Assembly: GCA_022826725.1 (NCBI GenBank)
Contig: JAJDUF010000013.1
Location: 348,246-412,245, forward strand
DNA from: Chloroflexota bacterium
GTDB lineage: Bacteria > Chloroflexota > UBA11872 > UBA12225 > JAJDUF01
Length of the DNA stretch: 64,000 bases
Reading direction: 5' to 3'
The notes below the pieces were generated by a model that searched no databases, was not told where the DNA came from, and worked only from the letters and a program-made list of their open reading frames with translations. Both the position numbers and the translations under genes were made by a program. Position 1 is the stretch's first letter; each line of letters opens with the position of its first letter. Positions 28,326-36,365 of the stretch are shown here, in pieces.

Positions 28326-29399
28326 ATGCGTATCGTAGTCTTGTTCCTGGCGCTGCTCGTCAGCACCGTCGTGGGCGTCGTCTTGCTCCTCAGCATGACC
28401 GGGGGGGCGGCGCCGCCAGCGGTTGAAAAAGCGCCGGCCGGCCATCCGGACGATACAGCAGTCGTCCCTTTCCTGATCCACGAGGGCCAATCTACGGAGG
28501 AGATCGCGCAGGCACTCGAACGCGCCGGACTGGTCAACAACACGCTGGTCTTCCGGGTGATGGCCCGGCTACGGGGGGTGGACGGCAAGCTCCAAGCCGG
28601 TGAGTACCAGCTGCGGCGGAATATGAGCATTGACGAGCTGCTGGTCGTGCTCCAACACGCGCCGGTGAATGAAGTGACGGTCACCTTCATCGAAGGGTGG
28701 CGGATGGAGGAGTTTGCCGCGGCGCTCCAGCGTCGCCAACTGCTCGACGGAGCCGCATTTCTGGCGCTGGCCCAGCGGGGGACCGCTACCTACCCGTGGC
28801 TGCGCTCGCGCCCCGACGGCGCCTCGCTGGAGGGCTATCTCTTCCCCAGTACCTACCGGCTCACCACAGAGACAACGCCACAGGAGTTGCTTGACAGACT
28901 GCTGCAGACGTTCGGGGAGGTGCTCACGCCGGTGATGCGAGAGCAAATCCGTAACCAGGGACGCACGATCCACGAGGTCGTAACGCTCGCCTCGATAGTC
29001 GAGCGCGAGGCGATGCTGGCCGGTGAGCGCCAGCGGATCGCCGGCGTTTACGTCAACCGTCTACGCGAGGGCATCGGCCTGTACGCCGACCCCACCGTCC
29101 AATACGCGCTCGGCTACCAGCCGAACACCGAGACATGGTGGAAGCGTCCCCTGCTCTTCCAAGACCTGGAGTTCGACTCACCGTACAATACCTATCGGTA
29201 TGCCGGGCTGCCGCCGGGGCCGATTTGTAACCCCGGTCTCGCCTCGTTGCAGGCGGCCATAGACCCGGAGGCACACGAGTTCTTTTACTTTGTGGCGAAC
29301 GATGTGGCCGGCGATGGCTCACACGTATTCGCCCGCACCCTGGCGGAGCACGTACAGAACCAACAGCGTTACCAGCGACTAGGTACGATAAACCGATGA
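28326..29399 (+). CDS. mltG: Endolytic murein transglycosylase
   Basis: 357 residues: an N-terminal membrane anchor (about 3-23), a LysM-like region (about 48-110) and the YceG catalytic domain. It shows SLEGYLFPSTYRL, the catalytic Glu in ASIVEREA (Glu226), YVNRL and YNTYRYAGLPPGPICNPG. It cuts nascent glycan strands outside the membrane and so limits their length. It begins 9 bases after ruvX and is followed by pepP after 24 bases, so all three are probably one transcript. Confidence 0.93.
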   Translation: MRIVVLFLALLVSTVVGVVLLLSMTGGAAPPAVEKAPAGHPDDTAVVPFLIHEGQSTEEIAQALERAGLVNNTLVFRVMARLRGVDGKLQAGEYQLRRNMSIDELLVVLQHAPVNEVTVTFIEGWRMEEFAAALQRRQLLDGAAFLALAQRGTATYPWLRSRPDGASLEGYLFPSTYRLTTETTPQELLDRLLQTFGEVLTPVMREQIRNQGRTIHEVVTLASIVEREAMLAGERQRIAGVYVNRLREGIGLYADPTVQYALGYQPNTETWWKRPLLFQDLEFDSPYNTYRYAGLPPGPICNPGLASLQAAIDPEAHEFFYFVANDVAGDGSHVFARTLAEHVQNQQRYQRLGTINR

Positions 29400-29423
29400 G
29401 CACCGAGGTAAGGAGAGTGGGCA

Positions 29424-30521
29424 GTGTCAACCGCTGACCGCGTGAGCCGACTGCGGGAGCAACTCCGCGAGGAAGGCTGCGACGCGGTGCTGATTACGCA
29501 AGCCGACAACCGCCGGTACATCACCGGTTTCACGGGCACCGCCGGGGCCGTCCTCATCACCGCCAGCGCGGCGCGGCTGCTGACCGACTTCCGCTACATC
29601 GAGCAGGCGACGCAGCAAGCGCCGGAGTTCGAGGTGGTCAAGGTCCAGCGGCTGCATGAGGGGCTGGCGGAGCAAGCGGATGAACTGGGGGTCGTAGCCC
29701 TGGCGTTCGAGTCCGAGGACATGACCGTCAAGCAGCACACGGAGCTGTCCGGGGCCCTGGACGAGGCCGAAAGCCAGGTAGAATTGCGGCCGGTGACGGA
29801 TTGGGTAGAGGCCGCACGCGCCTCCAAAGACGCCAACGAGATCGCCGCCCTGCGGCGGGTGGTGCTCATCGGCGACCGGACCATGGAGGACGTGGCGCTC
29901 ACGATGCGGCCGGGTATGACGGAGCGCGAGGTCGCCTGGCGGCTGGAAGTCGGTATGCGGGAGCGTGGAGCGGACGGCCTGTCGTTCGACATCATTGTGG
30001 CGGCCGGGCCGAACGGGGCGATGCCGCACCATCATCCCACCGACCGACCGCTCCAAGCCGGCGAGCCGATTGTCATTGACATGGGGGCACGCCTGGACGG
30101 CTATTGCTCGGACCTGACGCGCACGTTCGTCTTGGGCGAGCCGGACGAGCGTTTCTGGGAGGTCTACACGACCGTCTTGCGGGCACAGCAGACGTGCGAG
30201 ATGGGCCTGAAAGCCGGGCTGAACGGTGTCGAGGCCGATGAACTGGCACGTGAGGTCATCGAGGCGGCGGGCTATGGCGATCAGTTCGGGCATGGCACCG
30301 GGCACGGCGTCGGGCTGGCGATCCATGAAGCGCCGCGCCTTTCGCCAATCGCCTCTGACGATCCGTTCCCGGAAGGCTGCGTCGTCACGGTGGAACCGGG
30401 GATTTATCTACCCGATTGGGGCGGCGTGCGGATCGAGGATATGGTCGTGGTGGGTGCGGACGGTATCGGAATACTTACCAGCGCCCACAAGCAGCCGACC
30501 GTGCCGCTGCCCCCACCCTAA
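29424..30521 (+). CDS. pepP: Xaa-Pro aminopeptidase, M24 family
   Basis: 365 residues with a creatinase-like N-domain (about 5-130) and a pita-bread catalytic domain. The five metal ligands are visible: Asp in IDMGARLDG, Asp in CSDLTRTF, His in GHGTGHGVGLAIHE, Glu in VTVEPGIY and Glu in RIEDMVVV. A GTG start follows AAGGAGAG. It removes N-terminal residues preceding proline. The last residues, LPPP and stop, are encoded by a C-rich repeat that continues into the gap. The gene order pepP-efp is widely conserved. Confidence 0.9.
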   Translation: MSTADRVSRLREQLREEGCDAVLITQADNRRYITGFTGTAGAVLITASAARLLTDFRYIEQATQQAPEFEVVKVQRLHEGLAEQADELGVVALAFESEDMTVKQHTELSGALDEAESQVELRPVTDWVEAARASKDANEIAALRRVVLIGDRTMEDVALTMRPGMTEREVAWRLEVGMRERGADGLSFDIIVAAGPNGAMPHHHPTDRPLQAGEPIVIDMGARLDGYCSDLTRTFVLGEPDERFWEVYTTVLRAQQTCEMGLKAGLNGVEADELAREVIEAAGYGDQFGHGTGHGVGLAIHEAPRLSPIASDDPFPEGCVVTVEPGIYLPDWGGVRIEDMVVVGADGIGILTSAHKQPTVPLPPP

Positions 30522-30549
30522 CCCTCCCCCGTTTGACAGGGGAGGGAAG
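30511..30549 (+). repeat. G/C-rich palindromic repeat overlapping the pepP stop codon
   Basis: CCCCACCCTAACCCTCCCC, a short loop, then GGGGAGGGAAG. The TAA of pepP is inside the repeat. Confidence 0.7.
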
Positions 30550-30614
30550 CGTCATTTCCCTGTGCGAGGCGGGCGGGCACAGCAGGAACGAGATCGAGGA
30601 AGGAGCACCAAGAC

Positions 30615-31178
30615 GTGATCACTGCCGGCGAGTTACGGCGCGGCGTCGCCATCGAGCTTGATGGTCGCCCGTTGGCTATCCTGGAATACCAGCACATCAA
30701 GATGGGTCGCGGTGGCGCACTGGTGCGGCTCCGGCTGCGGGACCTCCGCGAAGGACACATCACCGACCGGACGTTCCCGGCGAGTGAGCGCTTTACGCGC
30801 ATTCGTGTCGAGCTGCGGCCGGTGCAGTATCTCTACACGGACGGCGACCTGTTCCACTTCATGGACACGTCCACCTATGACCAGGTCGCGCTCTCGCCCG
30901 CGGCGGTGGGCGAGGCGACCAAGTACCTCAAAGAGGGGATGACGCTCGACCTCAACGTCGCTGCGGAAGAACCTATCGGGATCGAGCTACCGCCCAACGT
31001 CGAGCTGCGGGTGACCGAATCGGAGCCGGGCCTCCGCGGTGACACGGCGAGCGGGGTGACGAAACCGGCGACGCTGGAGACGGGGGCGGTGGTGCAAGTA
31101 CCGCTCTTCATTGGGCCGGGCGAGCTGATCCGCGTAGATACGCGCACCGGGAACTACCTGGAGCGGGTGAGGGAGTAG
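30615..31178 (+). CDS. efp: Elongation factor P
   Basis: 187 residues, three beta-barrel domains, which relieves ribosome stalling at polyproline stretches. A GTG start follows GAGGAAGGAGC. The domain I loop tip reads IKMGRGGALVR, so the position modified in E. coli (Lys34) and Pseudomonas (Arg32) carries Arg32, and the usual Pro is Met30. Arg32 is the residue rhamnosylated by EarP in some proteobacteria; no earP-like gene is next to it. Domain III ends GNYLERVRE. It is followed after 2 bases by the biotin-carrier homologue. Confidence 0.93.
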   Translation: MITAGELRRGVAIELDGRPLAILEYQHIKMGRGGALVRLRLRDLREGHITDRTFPASERFTRIRVELRPVQYLYTDGDLFHFMDTSTYDQVALSPAAVGEATKYLKEGMTLDLNVAAEEPIGIELPPNVELRVTESEPGLRGDTASGVTKPATLETGAVVQVPLFIGPGELIRVDTRTGNYLERVRE

Positions 31179-31180
31179 CT

Positions 31181-31792
31181 TTGGCCAGCCGCAATAGAGA
31201 CGACAATGACGGTCGGCGGAGAACGCGCCGGCGACGCCGCTTGTCACGGGACGCAGGAGCACGGCTAGTCGCGGCGCTGCACCGCGACCTACCGGCGGTC
31301 GTTGACCTGCTGGAAGGCACAGCGGTCGAGGAGCTGCGAATCGAGCAGGACGAGACAGTCTTCGCCATCAAGCGGCCGCTGGGCGTTGCCGCGCCGCCGG
31401 AGACAGTCATCGCCGGCTCCGACACAGAAATCCCCGAAGCGGCCATCTCCGACGTGACCACAGAGCAAGAACTGCCACCACCGGCAGCGGCGCCGACGGA
31501 CGACGCACCACCGCCCGCCGAGAGCTGGACGATGACCGCGCCGTGCGTCGGGGTCTTCCGCGCCGGCAATCGCGCGGACGCGGCGCCACGGACCGAGGTC
31601 GGTGCCAGCGTGGAGGCGGGCGAGGTGCTCGGCTACGTCGAAGCGATGGGCGTGCTGAACGACGTGGAGGCCAGCTGCGCCGGCCTTGTCGGCGAGATCG
31701 CGGTCGAGGACGGGCAACCGGTCGAATACGGGCAACCGCTGTTCGTGCTCCGGGCCGAGGACGAGACGGAGCCGGCCCCGCCAGCCGAGTAA
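31181..31792 (+). CDS. Biotin carboxyl carrier protein homologue lacking the biotinyl lysine
   Basis: 203 residues in the place of accB after efp, a common gene order. It has a basic N-terminus, an Ala/Pro-rich linker (about 96-114) and a C-terminal biotinyl/lipoyl domain: APCVGVF, EVGASVEAGEVLGYVEAM and VEDGQPVEYGQPLFVL. The site normally reading EAMKM is EAMGV, with Gly157 where biotin should be attached. The fold is retained but it cannot be biotinylated at this position. No accC follows. The start is TTG at 31181, two bases after the efp stop. It may have a structural or regulatory role, or it may be decaying. Confidence 0.85.
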   Translation: MASRNRDDNDGRRRTRRRRRLSRDAGARLVAALHRDLPAVVDLLEGTAVEELRIEQDETVFAIKRPLGVAAPPETVIAGSDTEIPEAAISDVTTEQELPPPAAAPTDDAPPPAESWTMTAPCVGVFRAGNRADAAPRTEVGASVEAGEVLGYVEAMGVLNDVEASCAGLVGEIAVEDGQPVEYGQPLFVLRAEDETEPAPPAE

Positions 31793-31805
31793 TCTTGTGA
31801 CGGGC

Positions 31806-32858
31806 ATGGTTGCAGCGCAAGCAGTCCGTCGAGTGCTCGTGGCCCGTCCTGGCGCACTCGGCGATACGCTACTCGTCGCTCCGGCACTGGCACGACTGCG
31901 CCGGTCCTGCCCTCGCGCCCAACTGACGTACTGGAGCAACGAACCGGCCGCGCAACTCCTGCGCCAACTGGGCCTCGTGGATCGAGTCGTCTCGTTCGAG
32001 CACCTCGCGCTGGCGCCCCTCTTCATCGGTGCCGGTGGTGTACATGACCCGGAGACGGCCGGCCGCATCGGAATGCTGCTCGACCGCCCCGAGGCGGCGG
32101 TGCTGTGGCTGCGGCGGAGCGACGACGTGCGGCAGGCGCTCACCGCGTTGGATTGCTCGACGGTGGTCAGCACACCGTCGCTGCCGCCGGGCGCGCGCAC
32201 GGACGGCACCACCGAGTCGGGCACGGCACCGCCGCACGTGGCCGCCTACCTGGTGCAGACCCTCGATACCTGGCTCGGGCCGCATCCGGGCAGCGAGCTG
32301 TCCTGGCCGCGGCTGGTACCGACGACGGACACGCAAGAGTGGACGAATGCTCTCTGGCAGCGGCTGGGTCTCTCCGAGGATCAACCGGTCGTGGCGCTGC
32401 ACCCGGGCAGCGGCAGTGCCCGCAAGAACTGGCCGGCAGAGCGGTTTGCCTCCGTCGCCGCGCTGCTGGCCGCACGGGACGTGGTCACGATGTTGATCGA
32501 GGGGCCGGCGGACGCCACGGCCGCGGCCAAGGTGGCGGCGCTGGCCGGGGACTCCATCCGCCGGGTGCCGCCGGCAACGCTCGACCGGCTTGCGGCGCTA
32601 CTCGGCCGCGGCCGCGCCTACCTGGGCAACGACTCAGGCATCACCCACCTGGCAGCGATCACCGGCACGCCGACCGTAGCCGTCTTCGGTCCTACCAACC
32701 CCACGGTGTGGCGACCACTGGGGCCGCACGCACGGGTAGTGTGCGCCGCTGAGCAAGGCGATACGGCTTGGCCGGCGGTCACGGAGGTGGCCGCGGCGAT
32801 GTTCAACGCCTTGGGCTGTGATGCCTCACGCTCTGACGGGCCAAAGCCGCACGGATAG
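31806..32858 (+). CDS. Glycosyltransferase family 9 (heptosyltransferase-like)
   Basis: 350 residues with the two-lobed GT9 pattern: VLVARPGALGDTLLVAPAL at the N-terminus, ALHPGSGSARKNWPAERF near the hinge and GNDSGITHLAAITGTPTVAVFGPTNP in the donor domain. GT9 enzymes move ADP-heptose or similar sugars to lipid-linked or cell-surface acceptors; in organisms without LPS their acceptor is unclear. ATG 31806 is used; a GTG at 31797 is an alternative. Its C-terminal codons lie in one arm of a 15-bp hairpin. Confidence 0.85.
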   Translation: MVAAQAVRRVLVARPGALGDTLLVAPALARLRRSCPRAQLTYWSNEPAAQLLRQLGLVDRVVSFEHLALAPLFIGAGGVHDPETAGRIGMLLDRPEAAVLWLRRSDDVRQALTALDCSTVVSTPSLPPGARTDGTTESGTAPPHVAAYLVQTLDTWLGPHPGSELSWPRLVPTTDTQEWTNALWQRLGLSEDQPVVALHPGSGSARKNWPAERFASVAALLAARDVVTMLIEGPADATAAAKVAALAGDSIRRVPPATLDRLAALLGRGRAYLGNDSGITHLAAITGTPTVAVFGPTNPTVWRPLGPHARVVCAAEQGDTAWPAVTEVAAAMFNALGCDASRSDGPKPHG

Positions 32859-32884
32859 TGCCAGGTGTGGTGCGGCTTTGGCCC
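32838..32884. terminator. Perfect 15-bp hairpin spanning the GT9 stop codon
   Basis: GGGCCAAAGCCGCAC (32838-32852) pairs with GTGCGGCTTTGGCCC (32870-32884). The TAG stop is in the 17-base loop. It lies between convergent GT9 and argS and is the likely terminator for at least the former. Confidence 0.75.
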
Positions 32885-32931
32885 ATCGCCCGGCACCCTC
32901 CCTGGGGGCCACAGCGGCCGGGGGTGAGGCT

Positions 32932-34641
32932 CTACCCGTCGGTGCGGCTCATCTGCTCCGGGGCAGTGATCCCCATGAGCGCCAGGGTGTTGGCCAAGAC
33001 AATGCGCGCGGCCTCGACGAGCAGCAATCTCGCTCCGGTTAGCTCCGGCCGTTCCTCATCTACCACCCGGCATTGCTCGTAGAACGTGTGGAACTGGCGC
33101 GCAAAGTCGAGCGCGAAGTGTGCGAGATGATGCGGCTGGAGCTGCCGCCCAGCATCCTCGACCACCTCTGGATACCGCCACAGCCACCGCATCAATTGTT
33201 GCTCCGGCGCGGATGTCAGTAGTGCTAGATCGGCCCCGGCCGACGCCGGGCTGCCCGTAAACCCGAGGCGCTCCGCGTGCCGCCGAATGCCGGCCAGCCT
33301 GGCGTGCGAGTATTGGATGTAATACACCGGGTTCTCCGCCGATTGTCGCGCCGCCAGCTCCAGGTCGAAGTCCATATGGCTGTCCGGCGAGCGGGCGAGG
33401 AAGAAGTAGCGGCAGGCATCGGCGCCGACCTCCTCGATGACCTCCGACAGCGGCACGATATCCCCGGTCCGTTTCTGCAAGCGCACAAGCTCGTCGCCGC
33501 GCTTGAGCGTCACCATCTGATGCACGATGATGACCAGGCGCGACGGCTCCACGCCCAGTGCTTCGGCCGCTGCTCTCATCCGCGGCACGTGTCCCTGGTG
33601 ATCCGCACCCCAGATGTCAATGACCGTATCGAGGTCGCGCGTAAAGAACTTGTCGCGGTGATAGGCAATGTCGGAGACAAGATAGCCCGGTACTCCCGTG
33701 CTGCGTACCAGTACGTTATCCTTGTCGTCGCCGAGCGCGGACGAGGTAAACCACACCGCACCCTCGCGTTCGGCGACGTAGCCCCGTGAGCGTAGCAGGT
33801 CGAGGGTGCTGGCTACGTCACCCCGGTCGAAGAGCGTCTGTTCGTGGAACCACACGTCGAACTCGATGCCGAGCGCGTCCATATCGGCGCGGTGGCCGGC
33901 CGTCATGCGCTCCATCGCCAAGCGCCCTAGCTCGGCGGCTGCCGCCGCGCCGTCCTGCGCCAGCAGCGTATCGCCCAACGTATCCGCCAGCGCGACGGCC
34001 TCGTCCCGCACGTAGTCGCCGTGGTAACCGTCGGCCGGCACCTCCGCGTCACCGCCGAAGTGCTGGGCGTAGCGCGCATAAACGCTTTGGCCAAAGGCTT
34101 CCATTCGGCTGCCGGCGTCGTTGACGTAGTATTCGCGCTGGACCTCGGCGCCGGTAGCCGTCAGCAGGTTGGACAAGGCGTCGCCAAGCGCCGCGGCGCG
34201 ACCGCTGCCGGCGTGCAGCGGCCCGGTGGGGTTGGCGCTAACATACTCGACCTGAATACGCTGTCCCGCCCGCGCGTCGGTGTGGCCGAACCGGGTGCCG
34301 GCCGCGATGATGGCCTCTGTCTGGGCCGCCAGCCAGGTCGGGTGGAGCCGGAAGTTGATGAACCCGGCACCGGCGATGTCCACGCCAGCGACCATCTCGT
34401 CCGGCGGCAGCGCGTCCACGATAGCGGTGGCGATTTGGCGCGGCGCCATGCGCGCGGCGCGTGCCAGCCGCATCGCCAGGTTGGTCGCGTAGTCGCCGTG
34501 CTCCGGCCGCTGCGGCTGCTCGACGGTGAAGTCGGGCAGCGCAACCGCCGGCAGCTTCCCCGCCTCTTGAGCGGCTGCCGCGCCACGACCAATGAGCCTG
34601 GCAAGACGCTGGCGCAGCGGTAGGATGGTGGCGGTCGCCAT
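32932..34641 (-). CDS. argS: Arginyl-tRNA synthetase
   Basis: 569 residues, class I synthetase. An N-terminal Add-1 domain (1-100) precedes the catalytic core, which has EYVSANPTGPLHAGSGRAA. The expected HxGH signature is HAGS (His143 to Ser146), so the last His is replaced. A DALR anticodon-binding domain ends the protein (FARQFHTFYEQCRV and beyond). The KMSKS region reads RLQKRTGD, consistent with ArgRS enzymes that lack the canonical motif. It lies 64 bases downstream of the PhyH-like gene, with a palindromic repeat in the gap. Confidence 0.93.
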   Translation of the reverse strand: MATATILPLRQRLARLIGRGAAAAQEAGKLPAVALPDFTVEQPQRPEHGDYATNLAMRLARAARMAPRQIATAIVDALPPDEMVAGVDIAGAGFINFRLHPTWLAAQTEAIIAAGTRFGHTDARAGQRIQVEYVSANPTGPLHAGSGRAAALGDALSNLLTATGAEVQREYYVNDAGSRMEAFGQSVYARYAQHFGGDAEVPADGYHGDYVRDEAVALADTLGDTLLAQDGAAAAAELGRLAMERMTAGHRADMDALGIEFDVWFHEQTLFDRGDVASTLDLLRSRGYVAEREGAVWFTSSALGDDKDNVLVRSTGVPGYLVSDIAYHRDKFFTRDLDTVIDIWGADHQGHVPRMRAAAEALGVEPSRLVIIVHQMVTLKRGDELVRLQKRTGDIVPLSEVIEEVGADACRYFFLARSPDSHMDFDLELAARQSAENPVYYIQYSHARLAGIRRHAERLGFTGSPASAGADLALLTSAPEQQLMRWLWRYPEVVEDAGRQLQPHHLAHFALDFARQFHTFYEQCRVVDEERPELTGARLLLVEAARIVLANTLALMGITAPEQMSRTDG

Positions 34642-34668
34642 CGTGAGTCTCCTTCTGCTCCTTCACCC

Positions 34669-34694
34669 GTCATTCCCGCGCACGTGGGAATCCA
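34669..34694. repeat. Short palindromic repeat, ATTCCCGCG family
   Basis: GTCATTCCCGCGCACGTGGG then AATCCA, one base different from the copies at 27731 and 59695. It is between the PhyH-like gene and argS. Confidence 0.85.
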
Positions 34695-34705
34695 GGCTTG
34701 GCCGA

Positions 34706-35488
34706 TCAAATCCGGGGAATGAGCACTTTACCATTGCGGGCGAGCGGCAGGCCGGCGAACGCGCAGCGGTTGCCCCAACGGTCTATCGCGTCCTTGGTCT
34801 TGTACTCGTTGATGATCTTGTGTCTCGACCGGTTGGTGTAGTTGTGGCCGGCCGTGTGGAGCACCATCACGTGAATGAACAGCACGTCGCCGGGCTTGGC
34901 GAGCATCGGCACCGCCTCATAGCCCTCGACCTGGTCCTCGGCCACCGTGCGCCCGTCGCGCGTGGGCCACTCGCCCCGCTTGTGGCTGCCGGGCAGGACG
35001 GTCGTGGACCCGGCGTCAACACCCGTCTCGTCGAGATAGATGATGGCGGCGGCCAGATCGGACGTACTGTGACGCTCATACGGCCAGTCCTGGTGCCAGC
35101 CCTGATGATTGGTGAAGCCCGGCGGGTTGTTCCGCACCTTGCCGTTGTGGAAGTCAATATCCGGCCCGAAGAGATCAATGAACACGTTGACAATGCGGGG
35201 ATCGGTAATGTTGTTGAACCAGTATTCATTGGCGAGTGGCTGATCCATGATGCCCCGCACGTTCTTCGGGTTGTACGGGTCAATCGGATAGCCGGACACC
35301 GGCTCCAAGAAGTCATAGGACATGGCCTTGGGGCGATGCTCGGTGTTGGTGATGAGGTCGTGAAACTCACGGCGCATCTCGTCCATCTCCGCCGACGTGT
35401 ACATACCCTCGATTGCCAGGTACCCGTTGTCCGCGAAGAACCGCTGCTGTTCCTCGGTGAGCACCTTGAGCTGCCTGGAACTAGCCAT
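34706..35488 (-). CDS. Phytanoyl-CoA dioxygenase (PhyH) family protein
   Basis: 260 residues of the Fe(II)/2-oxoglutarate oxygenase fold. The iron site is HQDWP (His-x-Asp, about 131-133) and a distal His/Arg in LHTAGHNYTNRSRH (about 213-226). ATG 35488 has GGGAGAG ahead of it; the frame extends upstream only through the palindromic repeat at 35509, so a longer start is unlikely. Members hydroxylate small or lipid substrates. The substrate is not evident. It lies between rlmB and argS on the same strand. Confidence 0.85.
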   Translation of the reverse strand: MASSRQLKVLTEEQQRFFADNGYLAIEGMYTSAEMDEMRREFHDLITNTEHRPKAMSYDFLEPVSGYPIDPYNPKNVRGIMDQPLANEYWFNNITDPRIVNVFIDLFGPDIDFHNGKVRNNPPGFTNHQGWHQDWPYERHSTSDLAAAIIYLDETGVDAGSTTVLPGSHKRGEWPTRDGRTVAEDQVEGYEAVPMLAKPGDVLFIHVMVLHTAGHNYTNRSRHKIINEYKTKDAIDRWGNRCAFAGLPLARNGKVLIPRI

Positions 35489-35508
35489 CACACTCTCCCT
35501 ATACTTTG

Positions 35509-35556
35509 ACCTAACCCCCGGCCCCTTCCCTTCAGGGAGGGGGTTGGGGGTAGGTC
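35509..35556 (+). repeat. Intact G/C-rich palindromic repeat (reference copy)
   Basis: ACCTAACCCCCGGCCCC, TTCCCTTCAGGGA, GGGGGTTGGGGGTAGGT. It covers the rlmB stop codon, so the rlmB protein ends TYPQPPP from repeat codons. Confidence 0.85.
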
Positions 35557-36365
35557 TCCCTGTCGTCCCGTTGACGACGATATGTTGCATGATAGAGACA
35601 GACCGAGGTCGCCACGGCCACGTTGAGCGACTCCACCTGCCCCAAGAGCGGCAGTCTTAACAGCATATCGCACTTGGCAAGCACGAGGCGACGCAGGCCC
35701 GGCCCCTCCGATCCCACTACCAGCGCCACCGGGCACCGGTAATCGGCTGCGTCGTAGGTCGTCGGCCCACGCGGATCGAGGCCATAAATCCAGAAACCGA
35801 GTCCTTTCAACTCATCCAGGGCCGCGGCGATATTCGGAGCCTGCGCGATGGTGAGGTGCTCCAGCGCGCCGGCCGAGGCCCGGCTGACCGTCCCGCCGAG
35901 CGGTGCGCCGCGACGCTCCGGCACGACCACGCCGTCTACGGCAACGGCATCGGCCGTTCGCAGGATTGCACCGACGTTCTGCGGGTCCTGTACTTGGTCC
36001 AACACGAGCAGCAGGGGATCGTGGCCGGCCGGCTGCGTCGTCTGCGCCAACTCGTTCACGGTATGCATGAGCAGCGGCGCCACCCGCGCGGCAGCGTTCT
36101 GGTGCCGCCGGCCCGGCACCAGTTGGCCCAACGCTTCCCGCGTCACCCACGTTACCGGTACGTCCGCTTGTGCCGCCTGCTGGCCGATTGTGGCGAGCCG
36201 TCCGCGCCCGGGCGGCTCACCGGCGAGCCACACCCGGTTCGCCCGGCCGGCGCGGACGGCTTCCTGGACGGGATGGATGCCCCAACGCCAGTGCGGCTCG
36301 GAGGGCCCCGCCGGGGCCGGCGGCTCCGGCCTGCGGGCGCGGCGCGGCGGTCGTCGCGCGGTCAA
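35532..36365 (-). CDS. rlmB: 23S rRNA (guanosine-2'-O-)-methyltransferase RlmB (SpoU family)
   Basis: 277 residues: an Arg/Pro-rich N-terminus, an L30e-like substrate domain (about 28-100) and a SPOUT methyltransferase domain with VLDQVQDPQNVGAILRTADA, VGSEGPGLRR and LPLLGQVESLNVAVATSV, the knotted SAM site. It would methylate G2251 (E. coli numbering) of 23S rRNA. The TTG start overlaps the cysS stop (TTGA). The final residues TYPQPPP come from a palindromic repeat that provides the stop. It sits last in the clpC-to-rlmB run, as in Bacillus. Confidence 0.88.
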   Translation of the reverse strand: MTARRPPRRARRPEPPAPAGPSEPHWRWGIHPVQEAVRAGRANRVWLAGEPPGRGRLATIGQQAAQADVPVTWVTREALGQLVPGRRHQNAAARVAPLLMHTVNELAQTTQPAGHDPLLLVLDQVQDPQNVGAILRTADAVAVDGVVVPERRGAPLGGTVSRASAGALEHLTIAQAPNIAAALDELKGLGFWIYGLDPRGPTTYDAADYRCPVALVVGSEGPGLRRLVLAKCDMLLRLPLLGQVESLNVAVATSVCLYHATYRRQRDDRETYPQPPP

